From contig JAYRWE010000027.1 in assembly GCA_041918175.1 (NCBI GenBank), positions 62,001 to 126,000 on the forward strand: a stretch of 64,000 nt of DNA, in the 5' to 3' direction. Shown here in pieces: positions 39,859 through 50,800 of the stretch (within the stretch, counting starts at the first letter, position 1; the number at the start of each line of letters is the position of its first letter). The notes beneath the pieces are model-generated. The model was not told the DNA's origin. It searched no databases and worked only from the letters and a program-made list of their open reading frames with translations. The position numbers and the translations under genes were made by a program. Origin of the DNA: JABWAN01 sp041918175 (GTDB taxonomy: Bacteria; Zhuqueibacterota; Zhuqueibacteria; Zhuqueibacterales; Zhuqueibacteraceae).

Positions 39859-41073
39859 TCAGAATACGTCGGGTTGCTTCAGCCATTTCGCCAGCGAAAA
39901 TCCCAAAGTCACACCGGCCTTGATGCGCCAATCATTTTGCGAATTGAGATCCGGAGCGATGGGATTGCTGAAATTGATTTGATTGAAAAGCAGATTGGCT
40001 TTCACATCAAAAGCCACGGTTCGTGCAAAGAAAATACGCGCGCCAAAATCGAGCGTTCCATAGGTGCTTTTGGACGCAATGTTCTCAAACCGATAAACGG
40101 GAATGGTGTGATAGCTCACAGCAAATAATGTCCAAGAGCCCACGGCCCACTGCGCGGCAAAGTATGGCGACCAAGCATTATCTTTGTTATAGCCCTCCCG
40201 GCCTTCCGCGCAATAGGGCTTTGCAGAATTGGCCGTGACCGGATAGATGCAATTCTCCAGAGAAAAATTCGCATCCCAACCGGCGTAAAGACGCATGGCT
40301 CCCAGTTGTTTTCCCAACACCACACGCAAGCGATCCAACTTCCGGCTATATCTTTGCTCTTGCAGCGTAAACGTATTCCACCGGAAAAAATCCGACATCG
40401 TCGTTTGAAAGTTGAAATGCACGGCGGGCGTATTGCGATGCCATGCGCCTTCGTCGATAAGTCGTACTTTGAACGACAAGAGCAGCAATTGATCATTGAG
40501 CGCCTCGAGATCGTTCTTGATATCAATGCTCCGAAACTCGGTTTCGACTCTGCCCAATCCAATACGAAGATGAGCAAGCACTGGAAAGTACTCTTCTTCA
40601 CGATTGTTGTTCTGCGTCACATTATCCCCTAGAATTACTTCGTAGCCCACATTCCAATGCATCCAATCAAGAACTTCAAGCTCAGACGCAAGCAGCATTG
40701 GCGCTTTGGGTTTCGGAGGCGCGGCCGGGAGCGAGCGACATGCTTGCCTTTGCGCTTGGAGCAACTCTGCAAAGCGCTCCGGCGGAGGCGCGTGCGTGGG
40801 GACATAGTTCGCGTCCTGACGCAGCAGACGGCACACGAGCGTTTTTGCCTCTTCCCAGTGTTCGAGCTTGCATGCGATGTAGGCCCGCAGTTCCAATGCG
40901 CTCGCAGACTCGCACGCCGGAATGAGGGCAAGTGCGCGATCGAAGTTCGGAGTTTCATAATAATATTGCCAAGCTCGCTGCAAAGAATCGCATGGCAGAT
41001 CCGCTTGTGCAAGCACTAGAGCCGGCGCCCAACCAACAAGCACCATAAGCATGAAAAGCAGGCGTTGGCGCAC
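39859..41073 (-). CDS. Predicted TPR-plus-outer-membrane-barrel protein
   Basis: About 404 residues from GTG 41073, which gives a clean signal peptide (RQRLLFMLMVLVGWAPALVL ending near AQA). Longer frames start inside the kinase gene and are rejected; ATG 41052 is an alternative. Residues ~25-100 look like tetratricopeptide helices (YYYETPNFDRALALIPACE; KLEHWEEAKTLVCRLLR). The remainder alternates hydrophobic and polar residues in strands (VNFSNPIAP-like; LRVVLGKQLGAMRLYAGWDA; WRIKAGVTLGFSLAKWL), as in outer-membrane barrels. No family name. It lies between the kinase and the sigma-54 activator with ~20-bp gaps, so it is probably part of their operon. Confidence 0.65.
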   Translation of the reverse strand: MRQRLLFMLMVLVGWAPALVLAQADLPCDSLQRAWQYYYETPNFDRALALIPACESASALELRAYIACKLEHWEEAKTLVCRLLRQDANYVPTHAPPPERFAELLQAQRQACRSLPAAPPKPKAPMLLASELEVLDWMHWNVGYEVILGDNVTQNNNREEEYFPVLAHLRIGLGRVETEFRSIDIKNDLEALNDQLLLLSFKVRLIDEGAWHRNTPAVHFNFQTTMSDFFRWNTFTLQEQRYSRKLDRLRVVLGKQLGAMRLYAGWDANFSLENCIYPVTANSAKPYCAEGREGYNKDNAWSPYFAAQWAVGSWTLFAVSYHTIPVYRFENIASKSTYGTLDFGARIFFARTVAFDVKANLLFNQINFSNPIAPDLNSQNDWRIKAGVTLGFSLAKWLKQPDVF

Positions 41074-41092
41074 AAGCCGGAATGCCTTTGCA

Positions 41093-43141
41093 CTAAGGCA
41101 AGCGTTTGAGCAAAAACTTAAGCTGTATATCTTTGCTTTCGACATTAAGCTCTCTTTTTTGTGATTCATACTGAACCAGCCGCACCTCGATTTCATGAAA
41201 TCCAAACGGTACGGTTATGACGTTCGGAGTGGTTTTCTTCGAGATTCCATCAACATAAATTTGAGCGTCGAGCGCCTTGTTCGTTGCACTGTCGACCGCG
41301 GCAATTCCGATTTTGAACTCTTGGTGGAAATCAAGAGTTTTAACATACTCTGCATCAGGTCTTATCGTAACCGCACTCTTCCAATATGTTGCAGCGCCAA
41401 GAGGGCCAACTTTCAGCATGTAATCGCCGGGAGCAAGCTTGCTTTCGAACTCTTGTATGCGTTCTGCCACTAGTTGCTCATTTAGATAGACGGCGCTCCT
41501 CGGGTTTATCGAGAGGCGCAGCACACCGGGACGTTGCTTCATGATGATATGAAACGAGGATGCAAGCCCACTGTCCACGGCCGCCACCCATGCTGTGTCT
41601 GAGTACATGTCGTGGCGTAATCTGATCTCATACAACCCAGAAGCCAACTTCAGATTGCGAAGCGGTGTGCGTCGCTTCAAGCCCTTCTCACCCCGTATTT
41701 CTACGTCTGCGCCAGACGGTTCTGACGTGATGGTCAGCCGGCCTTGGGTGGGGCGCACCGTGCTTTGTTTAAGTTCCAGCACGACCGGGTTTACTCCCTG
41801 GGCCAGAACGATGGTTGTATCAATTGTTGTATGGCCTTCCGATGACACGACCATTCGATACGGGCCAGGAGTGAGTTGCAGTTGTGCCAAGTCTTTCGTC
41901 GCGATGGTATTGCCCGCAAAGAAAACGCGAGCCTCCGGCGGTTGCACTGCAAGCGCCAATCGCGCCTGTGGGTGCAACGAAAAAATCAAAGTTGAATCTT
42001 GACCTTGGAACAGCACAATGGTGGTATCGATCGCTGCAAAGTCCGGCATTTGAATCTGAACATAGTTCGTATCCGCTTGCGCGCGCATCTTGCGTATTGG
42101 TGTCGCGGTTTTGCTCTCCTTTCCGTTTAGAATGACGCGCGCGCCTGCGGGAACCGTCTTGATCGTCACGGTCGTGGGAGTGCGCAGGCCAAGCGTTTCC
42201 AAAAAGCGCACTTCCCAATCTGTGACTAGAATCAAGAGCGGTACGAGCGCGACGAGGGCAATTTTCCAGAGCGCTGCGACGGTGCGGCGCAAGACCGGCT
42301 TTTTTTCCTGAGTTGAGAGTTCTCGCAGCGCGCGCAACATTTCCGTTGCGCTTTGAAAACGTTTGTCGGCCTTCAGTGCAATTGCTTTGCGAATGAATTC
42401 GCTTAGAGCTTTTGGAATCGCGGGATTGAGTTTTTCCGGCGGAGGAAAGTTATCGCGCAAAATGGCGTTGAGGATCGCAACCGTGGATTTCTTTTCTTTC
42501 AAAGGCGTGCTGCCCGCCAAAAGTTCGTAGCAAGTCATGCCGAACGAGTATATATCACTCCGTTGATCAACAGGCTTCTCTTCGACTTGTTCCGGCGATA
42601 GATAATAAAGCGTACCGCCGGTGTGCTCGCTTTTGCTGGAACGGGAACGTTCTCCACTTAATTCTATCTTGGCTAGCCCAAAATCCATCACCTTCAATTG
42701 GCCGGAACTAGTCAGCATGACGTTGCCGGGCTTGAAGTCGCGATGTATCACCCCGGCGCGATGCGCATGCTCCAACGCCAGTAACATTTGCTCCAAAAGA
42801 CCGATTGCCGTTTCCGCCGGCAACGCGCCTTCTTGCGCAATTTTGCTATCCAATGTCACGCCCTCGACGTATTCCATGACGAGAAACCAGGTATTGTCAT
42901 GGGTGATCAAATCATGAACCGTGACGATGTTCGGATGTTGCAGCATGGCAAGCGTCTTCGCTTCTTTGCGCAAACGGTCGATATACTTTTCGTAATTCGG
43001 GAGCGCGGAGTGGATTTCTTTGATCGCCACGAAACGTTCGAGCACAAGATCGCGACCGAGATAAACAATGCCCATACCGCCTTCGCCCAGCAAACTTTCG
43101 ATGCGATACCGGTCATTCAGAGTTGCCTTAATCTTGAGCAT
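41093..43141 (-). CDS. Transmembrane Ser/Thr protein kinase with PEGA repeats
   Basis: A 682-residue Hanks-type kinase. N-terminal catalytic domain (~12-275): LLGEGGMGIVYLGRD (glycine loop), VAIKEIHS (Lys), VIHRDFKPGNVML (catalytic loop), MDFGLAKIE (metal-binding Asp), then GTLYYLSPEQ. One membrane helix (~298-315, LWKIALVALVPLLILVTDW) follows. The periplasmic part contains at least three PEGA-type beta repeats (VTIKTVPAGARVILNGK; LALAVQPPEARVFFAG; LTITSEPSGADVEIRGEKG) and further related units. PEGA modules are thought to bind cell-surface ligands. It is divergently oriented to the giant five-gene locus starting at 43589 and leads the barrel/sigma-54 operon. It may sense envelope state and control both (inference). 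Confidence 0.94.
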   Translation of the reverse strand: MLKIKATLNDRYRIESLLGEGGMGIVYLGRDLVLERFVAIKEIHSALPNYEKYIDRLRKEAKTLAMLQHPNIVTVHDLITHDNTWFLVMEYVEGVTLDSKIAQEGALPAETAIGLLEQMLLALEHAHRAGVIHRDFKPGNVMLTSSGQLKVMDFGLAKIELSGERSRSSKSEHTGGTLYYLSPEQVEEKPVDQRSDIYSFGMTCYELLAGSTPLKEKKSTVAILNAILRDNFPPPEKLNPAIPKALSEFIRKAIALKADKRFQSATEMLRALRELSTQEKKPVLRRTVAALWKIALVALVPLLILVTDWEVRFLETLGLRTPTTVTIKTVPAGARVILNGKESKTATPIRKMRAQADTNYVQIQMPDFAAIDTTIVLFQGQDSTLIFSLHPQARLALAVQPPEARVFFAGNTIATKDLAQLQLTPGPYRMVVSSEGHTTIDTTIVLAQGVNPVVLELKQSTVRPTQGRLTITSEPSGADVEIRGEKGLKRRTPLRNLKLASGLYEIRLRHDMYSDTAWVAAVDSGLASSFHIIMKQRPGVLRLSINPRSAVYLNEQLVAERIQEFESKLAPGDYMLKVGPLGAATYWKSAVTIRPDAEYVKTLDFHQEFKIGIAAVDSATNKALDAQIYVDGISKKTTPNVITVPFGFHEIEVRLVQYESQKRELNVESKDIQLKFLLKRLP

Positions 43142-43588
43142 GTAGTTTTATCTCGAAATTGGCCTACGCGTTTCGGCGCGCTGAGGGAAGGAGTGCGAAG
43201 ATGAAGGATGCACGAGCACCTAACTTTGCAGCGTTGGAATATGGTCTTTTATAATGCTAGAGATGTTTGGCAGGAAAGGCTTGTAACATGGTTGAATACG
43301 CAAGTAATATAAGTGATTCTCTTCGAGAAGCAAGTTCATTCTTCCCGTGCGCGGACAGCGCATTGCCGGCAGGGCCATTGCACTTGGCGCAGAGAACATG
43401 TGCGCTCGTCATGATGGCAAAAAGAATATTTGAAAATCCGCTTGCATCTTGCCGCAGCACGCATAAATTGACACACGCAATACGATACTCGTTGCAAGCT
43501 AGAATTTCTCTCCACTTTTGCGTTTCTTCACTCTCGTTGTTCTTCCTAACGCAGCTTTCGCTATTCACTTCAAAAATGGCTAACCACT
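43142..43588. other. Divergent intergenic region between kinase operon and giant-gene locus
   Basis: 447 bp with no recognisable gene. Short frames on either strand lack any family pattern. It must carry promoters for both the kinase operon and the large locus. A candidate sigma-54 pair (TTGGCAGGAAAGGCTTG near 43265) has the wrong GG-GC spacing and is rejected. Confidence 0.5.
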
Positions 43589-46500
43589 TTGAGTAGCCTT
43601 CTTTTTGTTCCCATCGAGCTAAACGCGCTCTCTCTTCCACATGATCAAACTGTGGTGGAGGCGCGTGCGGATTTTTCTCGCCTGCCTTTTTTCGACGGCG
43701 CACGCGATTATAACGCGGACATTGCCAACCTCAGCGAGTCGATCGTTTCCACCCCTTTTCAAAACGAAAATCTCGTTTTAAAAACGGGCTTGCACTTGCA
43801 TTGGCGCATGCCGCAGCCGCTTACGAAAAGCCTCGGCACAAACTTTCCCGCAGTGCCAAATCGTTGGCTCGTGAGCCGCAGCCGTCTCGCGGGCGCGCAG
43901 CAACGGCTCGTGGAGAAACAGTGGATCATCGAAAGCGACTATCTTTATCCCGACGGCAAAGGAGAGGAGGCGGGCAGTGTGTGCGTGCCGTATGTCTCGG
44001 ATCATAAAAACGGCAAGCCGCGTCCCTTTCGCTATCTCGGGCGCAAGTTGCCGCTCGCAACGTGGCGCGCGCTTACGCCAGAGAGCAACGCCGCGGCGGA
44101 ATATTTTTCTCCGCTCACCGCCATCGGTTACGGCGATCCCACCTTTGCCGCATTCTATCCCAACTGCCACAGCGTGTTCGGTTTTCATGATGGAGACTAT
44201 CGCACCGCGCCGCCGAGCGATTTGCAGTATGACGTGCTCGGTTGGTATGCCGAGCCGCAGCAAGATTTTCTAAAAATTTTTCTCGCTCATTTTGAAGCGG
44301 AGTTTTTGCGCGCGAACGCGAATCGCGCGGCCAACGATGCGGATCGGATTGCTGCATTGCAGAACAATTTGCAATGGCAACTCACGCTCGCGGCCGGGCA
44401 AGAGTTTCCGCGACAAATGGTGTGTTGCGCGCGTTTGTATTTCAATCCACAAGCGGATTATTTGAACAACCCGGCGAAGCTAGCCGCGCATCTTACCGTC
44501 ACCGTGGGCAACACCGGCACGGAAGCGCTCTCCGCCTATCTTGCGGCGCAAATCGATAGCGCACGCAAAGACGTGCTCGAAGATCAATTGGAAGCGTTGC
44601 ACCTCGCGGCGCGGCTTGAAAGCCGACAATTGGACACGGGCGCGAAGTTTCAAGAGGCGCGACATGAAAAGAGTTTTACGCCCGTGCCTTCCGGCTCGTT
44701 GTGGACAATTCGCGCAGAGAATGAATCCGCACAACCCGCGGACGCAATGGCCGCACACCAACACGCGCAACTCGAATTGCCGACCGCGTGCGCGCAACTG
44801 CTGCACGAGTTGAACCACTGGCAGCGCCAATATGATCGCAACCGGCACGAAATCACCACACAGCGCAAGCAGCTTTTTTCCGATTGGTACAAATACATGC
44901 TCTGCGTTTATCCGCCGGAAGACACGCGCGACGACTATCCCGACATTGACGAGGTGAAATTTTTTATTACCGAAAAATGTTTGGAGCCGCTGCGCATGTT
45001 CATGGCGATGACCGGCGAAGCGCAATTCACACGCGACGCGAACGGTCGCATCACCGGCGCTGCTGCAACGAAAGCGGCGCAAAATGCAGTCGCGTACAAG
45101 TTGGTCGCCGCGTTGAATGCTTTATTGAGCGCGATCAAAACTTTCAACGACAACGACGGGCAAAGCGGCTGCGGCTTTGTGCTCCGTCAAATTTCCGGGC
45201 CGCGTTATTGGCAGCCGAACGAGCCGGTCGTGTTGCTCGCGCGCGCCAATAGTCCCACGCCGTCTTCGGCTTTGACGCAGAGTCAAACTCTCACCACCGG
45301 CATCGCGCTCGATAATCTCGCGCCGCTCGACCTTGTGCAACCGGCCAACGCGCGCGTGCTCGATCGCGTGAGCGTTGCGGCGCAGCCGTGGTTGCGCCAG
45401 CCGTGGCAGCCGTTTTTGTTGGAATGGGAAGTCGAAGTTTTCAATGTGAAGCATCATAGCAACGCGCATACGACCACGCGCAGCTATACGCCGGAGTTCA
45501 TCACGAGCAACTATGAGTTGCCGCAAAACGCGCCCGAGCTTGCGCTCAAGCCCAACGCGTTCGCGCTATCTAAAGCAGCGAATGTTTATAGCGGCACGAG
45601 CCTGCTCACGCCGCACGCACCGTTGCGCCTGCGCGAGCAAATTCTCGCGTTCATCGCAAAGCAGCGGTTTGATGATAAAAAGCTTTTGCTCGAAGCTTAT
45701 GCCGCTACGCGCCAACTCAATCCGCCGACGCATGAGCAGCTTGAAAATTTTCTGCTGGATGAAGCAAACAATCTGACCGCGTGGTACGTTGCGCAAAAGT
45801 TGAGCGCGGCCACGGATGAGCAAAAGGCGCGTGATGCGACCTTCACGGCATTGCGCGCATATCAAAAACTCTTCGACCTCGAAGCGCTCTCGCAAGCGCT
45901 CAGCGGTTTCAACGAAGCGCTGCTCATGCACAAGCAGACCATGCAATTGCCCATCGACGATCCGCTCGGGTTCGATGATTATAAAAATTTCTCCAATTCG
46001 GTAAAGTTCGTGGTTGATAAACAAACGAAGAGCGCGCCGCAACCGCTGAACGACTTCAACCCCATTCGCAGCGGCGCGATGAAAATTTTGCGGCTGCGTT
46101 TGGTGGATACGTTCGGCCAAACGCTCGAGCTAAATTTGCAAAACCTCGCGACCACGGACACGCTGCGTTTGCCGCAACGCTCGGACATGATTGCATTGCC
46201 GCCGCGCGTGGTGCAGCCTGCGCGCTTGCATTTTCGCTGGCTCGCGGCGCAGGCGCAAGCGCAAGAGGCGAACGCGCATCCGCACACTTCGCCGATTTGC
46301 GGTTGGGTGTTGCCGAACAACTTGGATAATAGTTTGATGATTTACGATCGCGCCGGCAAAGCATTGGGCGCACTTACCATGAATCCCGAAGCGCCGTGGC
46401 AGGCCGCGCCCGGCGCTGCGACGGCCACGCCGCTCACGAGCCTGGAGCCGCACCTGCAAAGGATGGTGCAATATCTTTTGACACGGCAACAAGCGAGCAT

Positions 46501-47725
46501 TGTGCAACGCCGGACGCAAACTTTTTTGCAAAATTTTATTTCGACCGTGGACGCGGCGCTGGAAAACATCGCGCCGGAAACCTTTGCGCAACACCAAGCG
46601 CTCGCGCTGCTCCTGGGCCGGCCGCTCGCGTTGGTGCGCGCGTCTCTTGGCGTGGAATTGCTTGGCACGCCCGCAGTCGATCAAAGCTGGGAAAAGTTTC
46701 GCCAGGATTTGCTGCGCAACGAACGCGAAACGGATAATTTCACCGCGGTGCAATTTCCCATTCGCCTCGGCGAATACCAGCAACTCAACGACGGCGTGGT
46801 TGGTTATTGGAAAGAGAACGCGAGTGGATATGAAGGCGATACTTTCTACGCGCCGCAAAGCGATCTCGCGTTGAACGATAATTTCATCGTGGCCCATAGC
46901 GCCGCGCCTCATAATTTGGTTCAAGCGCTCGCTGCGCCGCCACAAGTTGTGAGCATGCTCATTGATCCCACCGCGAAAGTGCATGCCACATGCGGCGTGT
47001 TGCCGGCGAAGGCGCTCGATATTCCATCCGAGCAATACGCCGCTGCGTTGCAAGCGATTGAAGTCACGTTTCTCGCCGCGCCGCTGTTGACGGATCAAAC
47101 TCAAATCAAGCGCGATTTGCCGAGCGCGCCGGGCTATGTTTGGTCGTGGTTGGAAAAAAGCAACGGCGTTTGGTTAGAAGTGCAAGCCGCGGCGAGAATC
47201 ACCAAAGCGGTTTTGCTCACGCAGTTGGCGCAAGCCGTGTGGGATTATTTGCGCGATCGCAGCGTGGCGTGGCTCACGCCCGTTGCGGAAGACACGACCA
47301 CGGCGAAGGTCGTGCTTGCGGCGCAACGCAAAGCGCAAACGTTTGGCGCAGACTTCGCCGGTTTGGAAAATCAAATCGCCGCTCTTTTAGAAGAAAACAA
47401 AACCTCGGCGCAGACGATTACGCAGAATGTGTTTCAAGAAAAATTTAGCGCGCAAATCGGCGCGGAGGTGTGGAGCCAATTGCTCGCGAGCAATGTCGCA
47501 TGGCTCAAAGCCGGCACTGCGAACACGGCCGAGGCGGAAGTGATTTCCAAAGATCGTCGCGGCGCGCAGCAATTGCCCGGCGCATATGCGAGCTTGACCC
47601 GCACGTTGGATCGGCTCATTGATGTTTATCAAACCGGCCTTCTTCCTACCAGCACCAAAGCCACATTTGCCGCGCCGCAAACGATTCGCGAAGGTTGGTT
47701 GAAGCTGAAGCAAAGCGAGGCGTAA
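43589..47725 (+). CDS. Giant conserved-type protein of unknown function (locus gene A)
   Basis: 1378 residues from TTG 43589. No signal peptide or obvious transmembrane helix, so probably cytoplasmic. I do not know a named domain, but the motif set looks like a real conserved family: TGLHLHWRMPQPLT and FPAVPNRWLVSRSRL in the N-terminal region, GPRYWQPNEPVVLLAR and QPWQPFLLEWEVEV centrally, then MIALPPRVVQPARLHFRWLA, SPICGWVLPNNLDNS, LLGRPLALVRASLGVELLG, RLGEYQQLNDGVVGYWKE, and VSMLIDPTAKVHATCGVLP towards the end. It is the first gene of the five-gene locus. No repeats, coiled coils or catalytic motifs were seen. The function cannot be assigned from sequence. Confidence 0.75.
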   Translation: MSSLLFVPIELNALSLPHDQTVVEARADFSRLPFFDGARDYNADIANLSESIVSTPFQNENLVLKTGLHLHWRMPQPLTKSLGTNFPAVPNRWLVSRSRLAGAQQRLVEKQWIIESDYLYPDGKGEEAGSVCVPYVSDHKNGKPRPFRYLGRKLPLATWRALTPESNAAAEYFSPLTAIGYGDPTFAAFYPNCHSVFGFHDGDYRTAPPSDLQYDVLGWYAEPQQDFLKIFLAHFEAEFLRANANRAANDADRIAALQNNLQWQLTLAAGQEFPRQMVCCARLYFNPQADYLNNPAKLAAHLTVTVGNTGTEALSAYLAAQIDSARKDVLEDQLEALHLAARLESRQLDTGAKFQEARHEKSFTPVPSGSLWTIRAENESAQPADAMAAHQHAQLELPTACAQLLHELNHWQRQYDRNRHEITTQRKQLFSDWYKYMLCVYPPEDTRDDYPDIDEVKFFITEKCLEPLRMFMAMTGEAQFTRDANGRITGAAATKAAQNAVAYKLVAALNALLSAIKTFNDNDGQSGCGFVLRQISGPRYWQPNEPVVLLARANSPTPSSALTQSQTLTTGIALDNLAPLDLVQPANARVLDRVSVAAQPWLRQPWQPFLLEWEVEVFNVKHHSNAHTTTRSYTPEFITSNYELPQNAPELALKPNAFALSKAANVYSGTSLLTPHAPLRLREQILAFIAKQRFDDKKLLLEAYAATRQLNPPTHEQLENFLLDEANNLTAWYVAQKLSAATDEQKARDATFTALRAYQKLFDLEALSQALSGFNEALLMHKQTMQLPIDDPLGFDDYKNFSNSVKFVVDKQTKSAPQPLNDFNPIRSGAMKILRLRLVDTFGQTLELNLQNLATTDTLRLPQRSDMIALPPRVVQPARLHFRWLAAQAQAQEANAHPHTSPICGWVLPNNLDNSLMIYDRAGKALGALTMNPEAPWQAAPGAATATPLTSLEPHLQRMVQYLLTRQQASIVQRRTQTFLQNFISTVDAALENIAPETFAQHQALALLLGRPLALVRASLGVELLGTPAVDQSWEKFRQDLLRNERETDNFTAVQFPIRLGEYQQLNDGVVGYWKENASGYEGDTFYAPQSDLALNDNFIVAHSAAPHNLVQALAAPPQVVSMLIDPTAKVHATCGVLPAKALDIPSEQYAAALQAIEVTFLAAPLLTDQTQIKRDLPSAPGYVWSWLEKSNGVWLEVQAAARITKAVLLTQLAQAVWDYLRDRSVAWLTPVAEDTTTAKVVLAAQRKAQTFGADFAGLENQIAALLEENKTSAQTITQNVFQEKFSAQIGAEVWSQLLASNVAWLKAGTANTAEAEVISKDRRGAQQLPGAYASLTRTLDRLIDVYQTGLLPTSTKATFAAPQTIREGWLKLKQSEA

Positions 47726-47743
47726 AAGAACAAAGCGATAAAA

Positions 47744-47812
47744 GTTCGTAGTAATGCCTTTAGGCCTTTTGCGTTAATAGACATGAAGCGCTGAAGGCGT
47801 TTCTACGAGCGC
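47744..47812. repeat. GTAGTAATGCC...GGCGTTTCTACGA inverted repeat (copy 2)
   Basis: GTTCGTAGTAATGCCTTTAG and CTGAAGGCGTTTCTACGAGC pair in a split palindrome between genes A and B, resembling the copy at 17114-17180. Confidence 0.7.
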
Positions 47813-47878
47813 TTGCAGAGCATGGCTTCGTTGCGCATAATTTTAAAACGAATCAATCAAAATTTTCAAAGGTGAAGT

Positions 47879-50800
47879 ATGAGCGTCCCACGTGAAGGTT
47901 TGCTGCTTTATTTCAAACTCGATGAGATCACCGCGGACAACAAAGTGCGCGATCTCTCGGGCAATGGCAACGACGGCGTCTTGAGCGGCGGGCCGCAAAT
48001 CGTGTTCGATGAAACGCTGGGCAGTTGCATGAGCTGCGACGGCGTGGATGATTTTATCGAAGTCGCGGACACGCGTTTGAACACGCCGAACCGGAGCCAC
48101 ACGCTCTCCGCATGGGTCAAAGTCGAGGCATATCCTGCGGGCCGAAGTTGGATTGCGCTTTTGGGCCAAGAGGGCGCGAGCGCGCATCATTGGCTGTTGC
48201 ACTCCAGCGGCGTGACGCAATGCGGCGTATGGGAAGGCACGCAAATCAATCTCGCGATTAAGCAGCCGAATTTTCTCGTGCCCAAAAGTGAATGGCGGCA
48301 TTTTGCGATCACGTTTGACGGCGCCACGATGACCGGCTATTGCAACGGCATGGCCGTGGGCAGTGGCGTGGCCGCGGTTTTTAATTTCGCGAGCAAAAGA
48401 TTGACGCTGGGTAAAAAAATCGGCGGCGAGCAAAATTTTGCGGGCAAGCTCGCGCACGTTCGGCTTTATAATCGCGCGCTCGCGCCCGCGGAGGTGCAAC
48501 AAGATTATCGCGAAGACCTCGTCGCGCTGGCGGCGCAGCGCAAGTTGTTTCCACTCGATTTTAATGTGCACGACGAGCGCGCGCAGAATGTTTTGTATAT
48601 CGACGATCACCCCAACGGCAGCGAGGTGCAGCTCGAAATCACCAATACTTCGCGCCAAGGGTTGGCGCTCTCGCCGTGGAGCAATGATCCGGTTTCCGCG
48701 AATAATCATAATTTCGAGTTGCGCTTCCGGCCGGGCGTGCTTGCGAACTCCACGCTCGCGCAAATGACCGTGGCCGATCGCGGCTGGAGCCTGCAGCCCG
48801 AAGTGCGCAACGACGGCACGCTCTCGCTCTATCTGCTGGCGAATTGGAATTTCCCGATTGATCCGAGCGCGACCAATCCACATCGGCCGTGCGCCGTGAC
48901 GCTGTTTGGCAACGCAACGTTGCTCGGCACGGAGATTCATTTGACCAACGCCGCGGGCAGCCAAAGAGGTACCGCGATTATCAGCACGCCGCAAGCCGGA
49001 CTCGCGCTCACGGATTTCGTGTTTCGTTTCAAAGTCTTTTTGCAAGGCGGCACGGGCGCCGACGGCATGAGCTGGAATTATGGCGAGATGCCCGATAACA
49101 TTTTCACACAAGTCGAGGAAATGGGCGCGGGCAGCGGCTTGGCGGTGTGCTTGCGCACCTATGGCCGACAAGATTTGGAAGTGCGCTACAACAATGAAGT
49201 GATTGCCACGAAAGCCACGCCGACGCGGCCGCTCAATTGGGCGCCGGTGGAAATTCGCATGCGCGCTGGCCGGCTCACGGTCACGATCAACAGTCTCGTT
49301 GTGCTCTCCGATTGGCCCGTGCCGAATTGGAATCCGAAACCGAGTTGGCGCTTTGGCTTTGGCGCGCGTACCGGTGGCGCGTTTGATAATCATTGGATCC
49401 GAGACCTCGCACTGGAGTGCACGCCCAAGCTCGAGCCGGGGCAAAGAATCAATCTCACGTTGCAAAAGGTGAAAGCCGAAGGCAGCGGCGGCTCGCGCGG
49501 CACGAAAGTGGAGTTGTGCGTCAAGCAGATCGCGTATATTGGAGAGAACGCGCCGCTGTATGGCACGCGCCTCAAGCATCTCACACTCATCAATCATCGC
49601 GGGCAAAAATATTGGCCGGTGCATGTGGGTTTTGCTGCATCGAATCGCGTTTTGAACGACGGCTCGCGCAACGATGATTTGAAACTGCGCCTCACGAATA
49701 TCTTGAAGCTCGATCCTCTTCACCCCGAAACGTCGTTGATGTACTTCAACGGCAAAGACAGCGCGACGCCTTCGAAAATTATTTTGTCGTTTGACGCGCG
49801 GCCCGATAATCAAACCAGCGGCATGGAATGGGCGTTAGGCTCGAAGAGCCAAGTGCTCGCCATTGATGCGGCGCTCGCGGATTGGGAGGTAACGAAGAGC
49901 ACGCAAGGCGAAACGCCGGAATGGATTTTAACGCCGAAAAACAAAACGGTTTTAGGCCCGAGCCAACACTTGCAAATCGCGCTGACGAATATCATATCCA
50001 CGCTGCCGACCGGCGCGACGAATTTGTACGTGCGCTATGAAAACATTCCGGGCTATTGGGACGGCCACTTCGTGTGCGTGCTGGAAAAAACGCCGCTGGT
50101 TTATAAGGGCACGAACGTCGGCATCGGCGTGGCCAATGCGAAGAACAAACTCGATATTCAAAGCGTGGGGCGCAGCTTCAACCATGCGGAGAATCGTCCG
50201 CTTTATGTCACGTGCGACAACGGCGAAGCGAGCAACGGCGCGGAGTTTCGCCATAGCAACGGCACGCAAGGTATCGGCTTCGGCTATAATTCGATTTATG
50301 CCACGGGCACGAATGCGGATCAACATTTGAATCTCATGCCGCGCGGCAACGGCAACGTGGGCGTGGGCACGATGAGTCCCGAAGCCAAGGTGCACGTCAT
50401 TCATCAAAATGAAGGCCCCGGCGGCGGCGCGTTGATTCTTGGTCCCACGGGTCAAGCCAATTTGCGGATGGGATATGATAAGGAATATAGTTGGATTCAG
50501 TCACACGGCCTCAAGCCTTTGGCGATCAATCTGCTCGGCAACAACATTGGCGTCGGAACGGCGAGTGCGAAAAATCGGCTCGATATTCAAGCCGCGGCGC
50601 GAAGCGGGAGCCATGCGGAGAATCGCCCGTTTTATGTGACGGGCGACCTCGGCGCATCGGACAACGGCGTTGAAATCCGTCACAGCAATGGCACGCAAGG
50701 AATCGGCTTCGGCTATAATTCGATTTATGCCACGGGCACGAATGCCGATCAACATTTGAATATAATTCCCAAAGGCAATGGCAGCGTCGGTGTGGGCACC

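Noticed and set aside
43142..43588. Sigma-54 promoter at TTGGCAGGAAAGGCTTG (near 43265)
   Set aside because: GG-to-GC spacing is 10, not 12 bases, so it does not fit the -24/-12 consensus.
47843..49813. Minus-strand open frame of ~656 codons opposite the fibre gene
   Set aside because: Antisense shadow of a well supported gene; Arg/His/Ala-rich with no domain.
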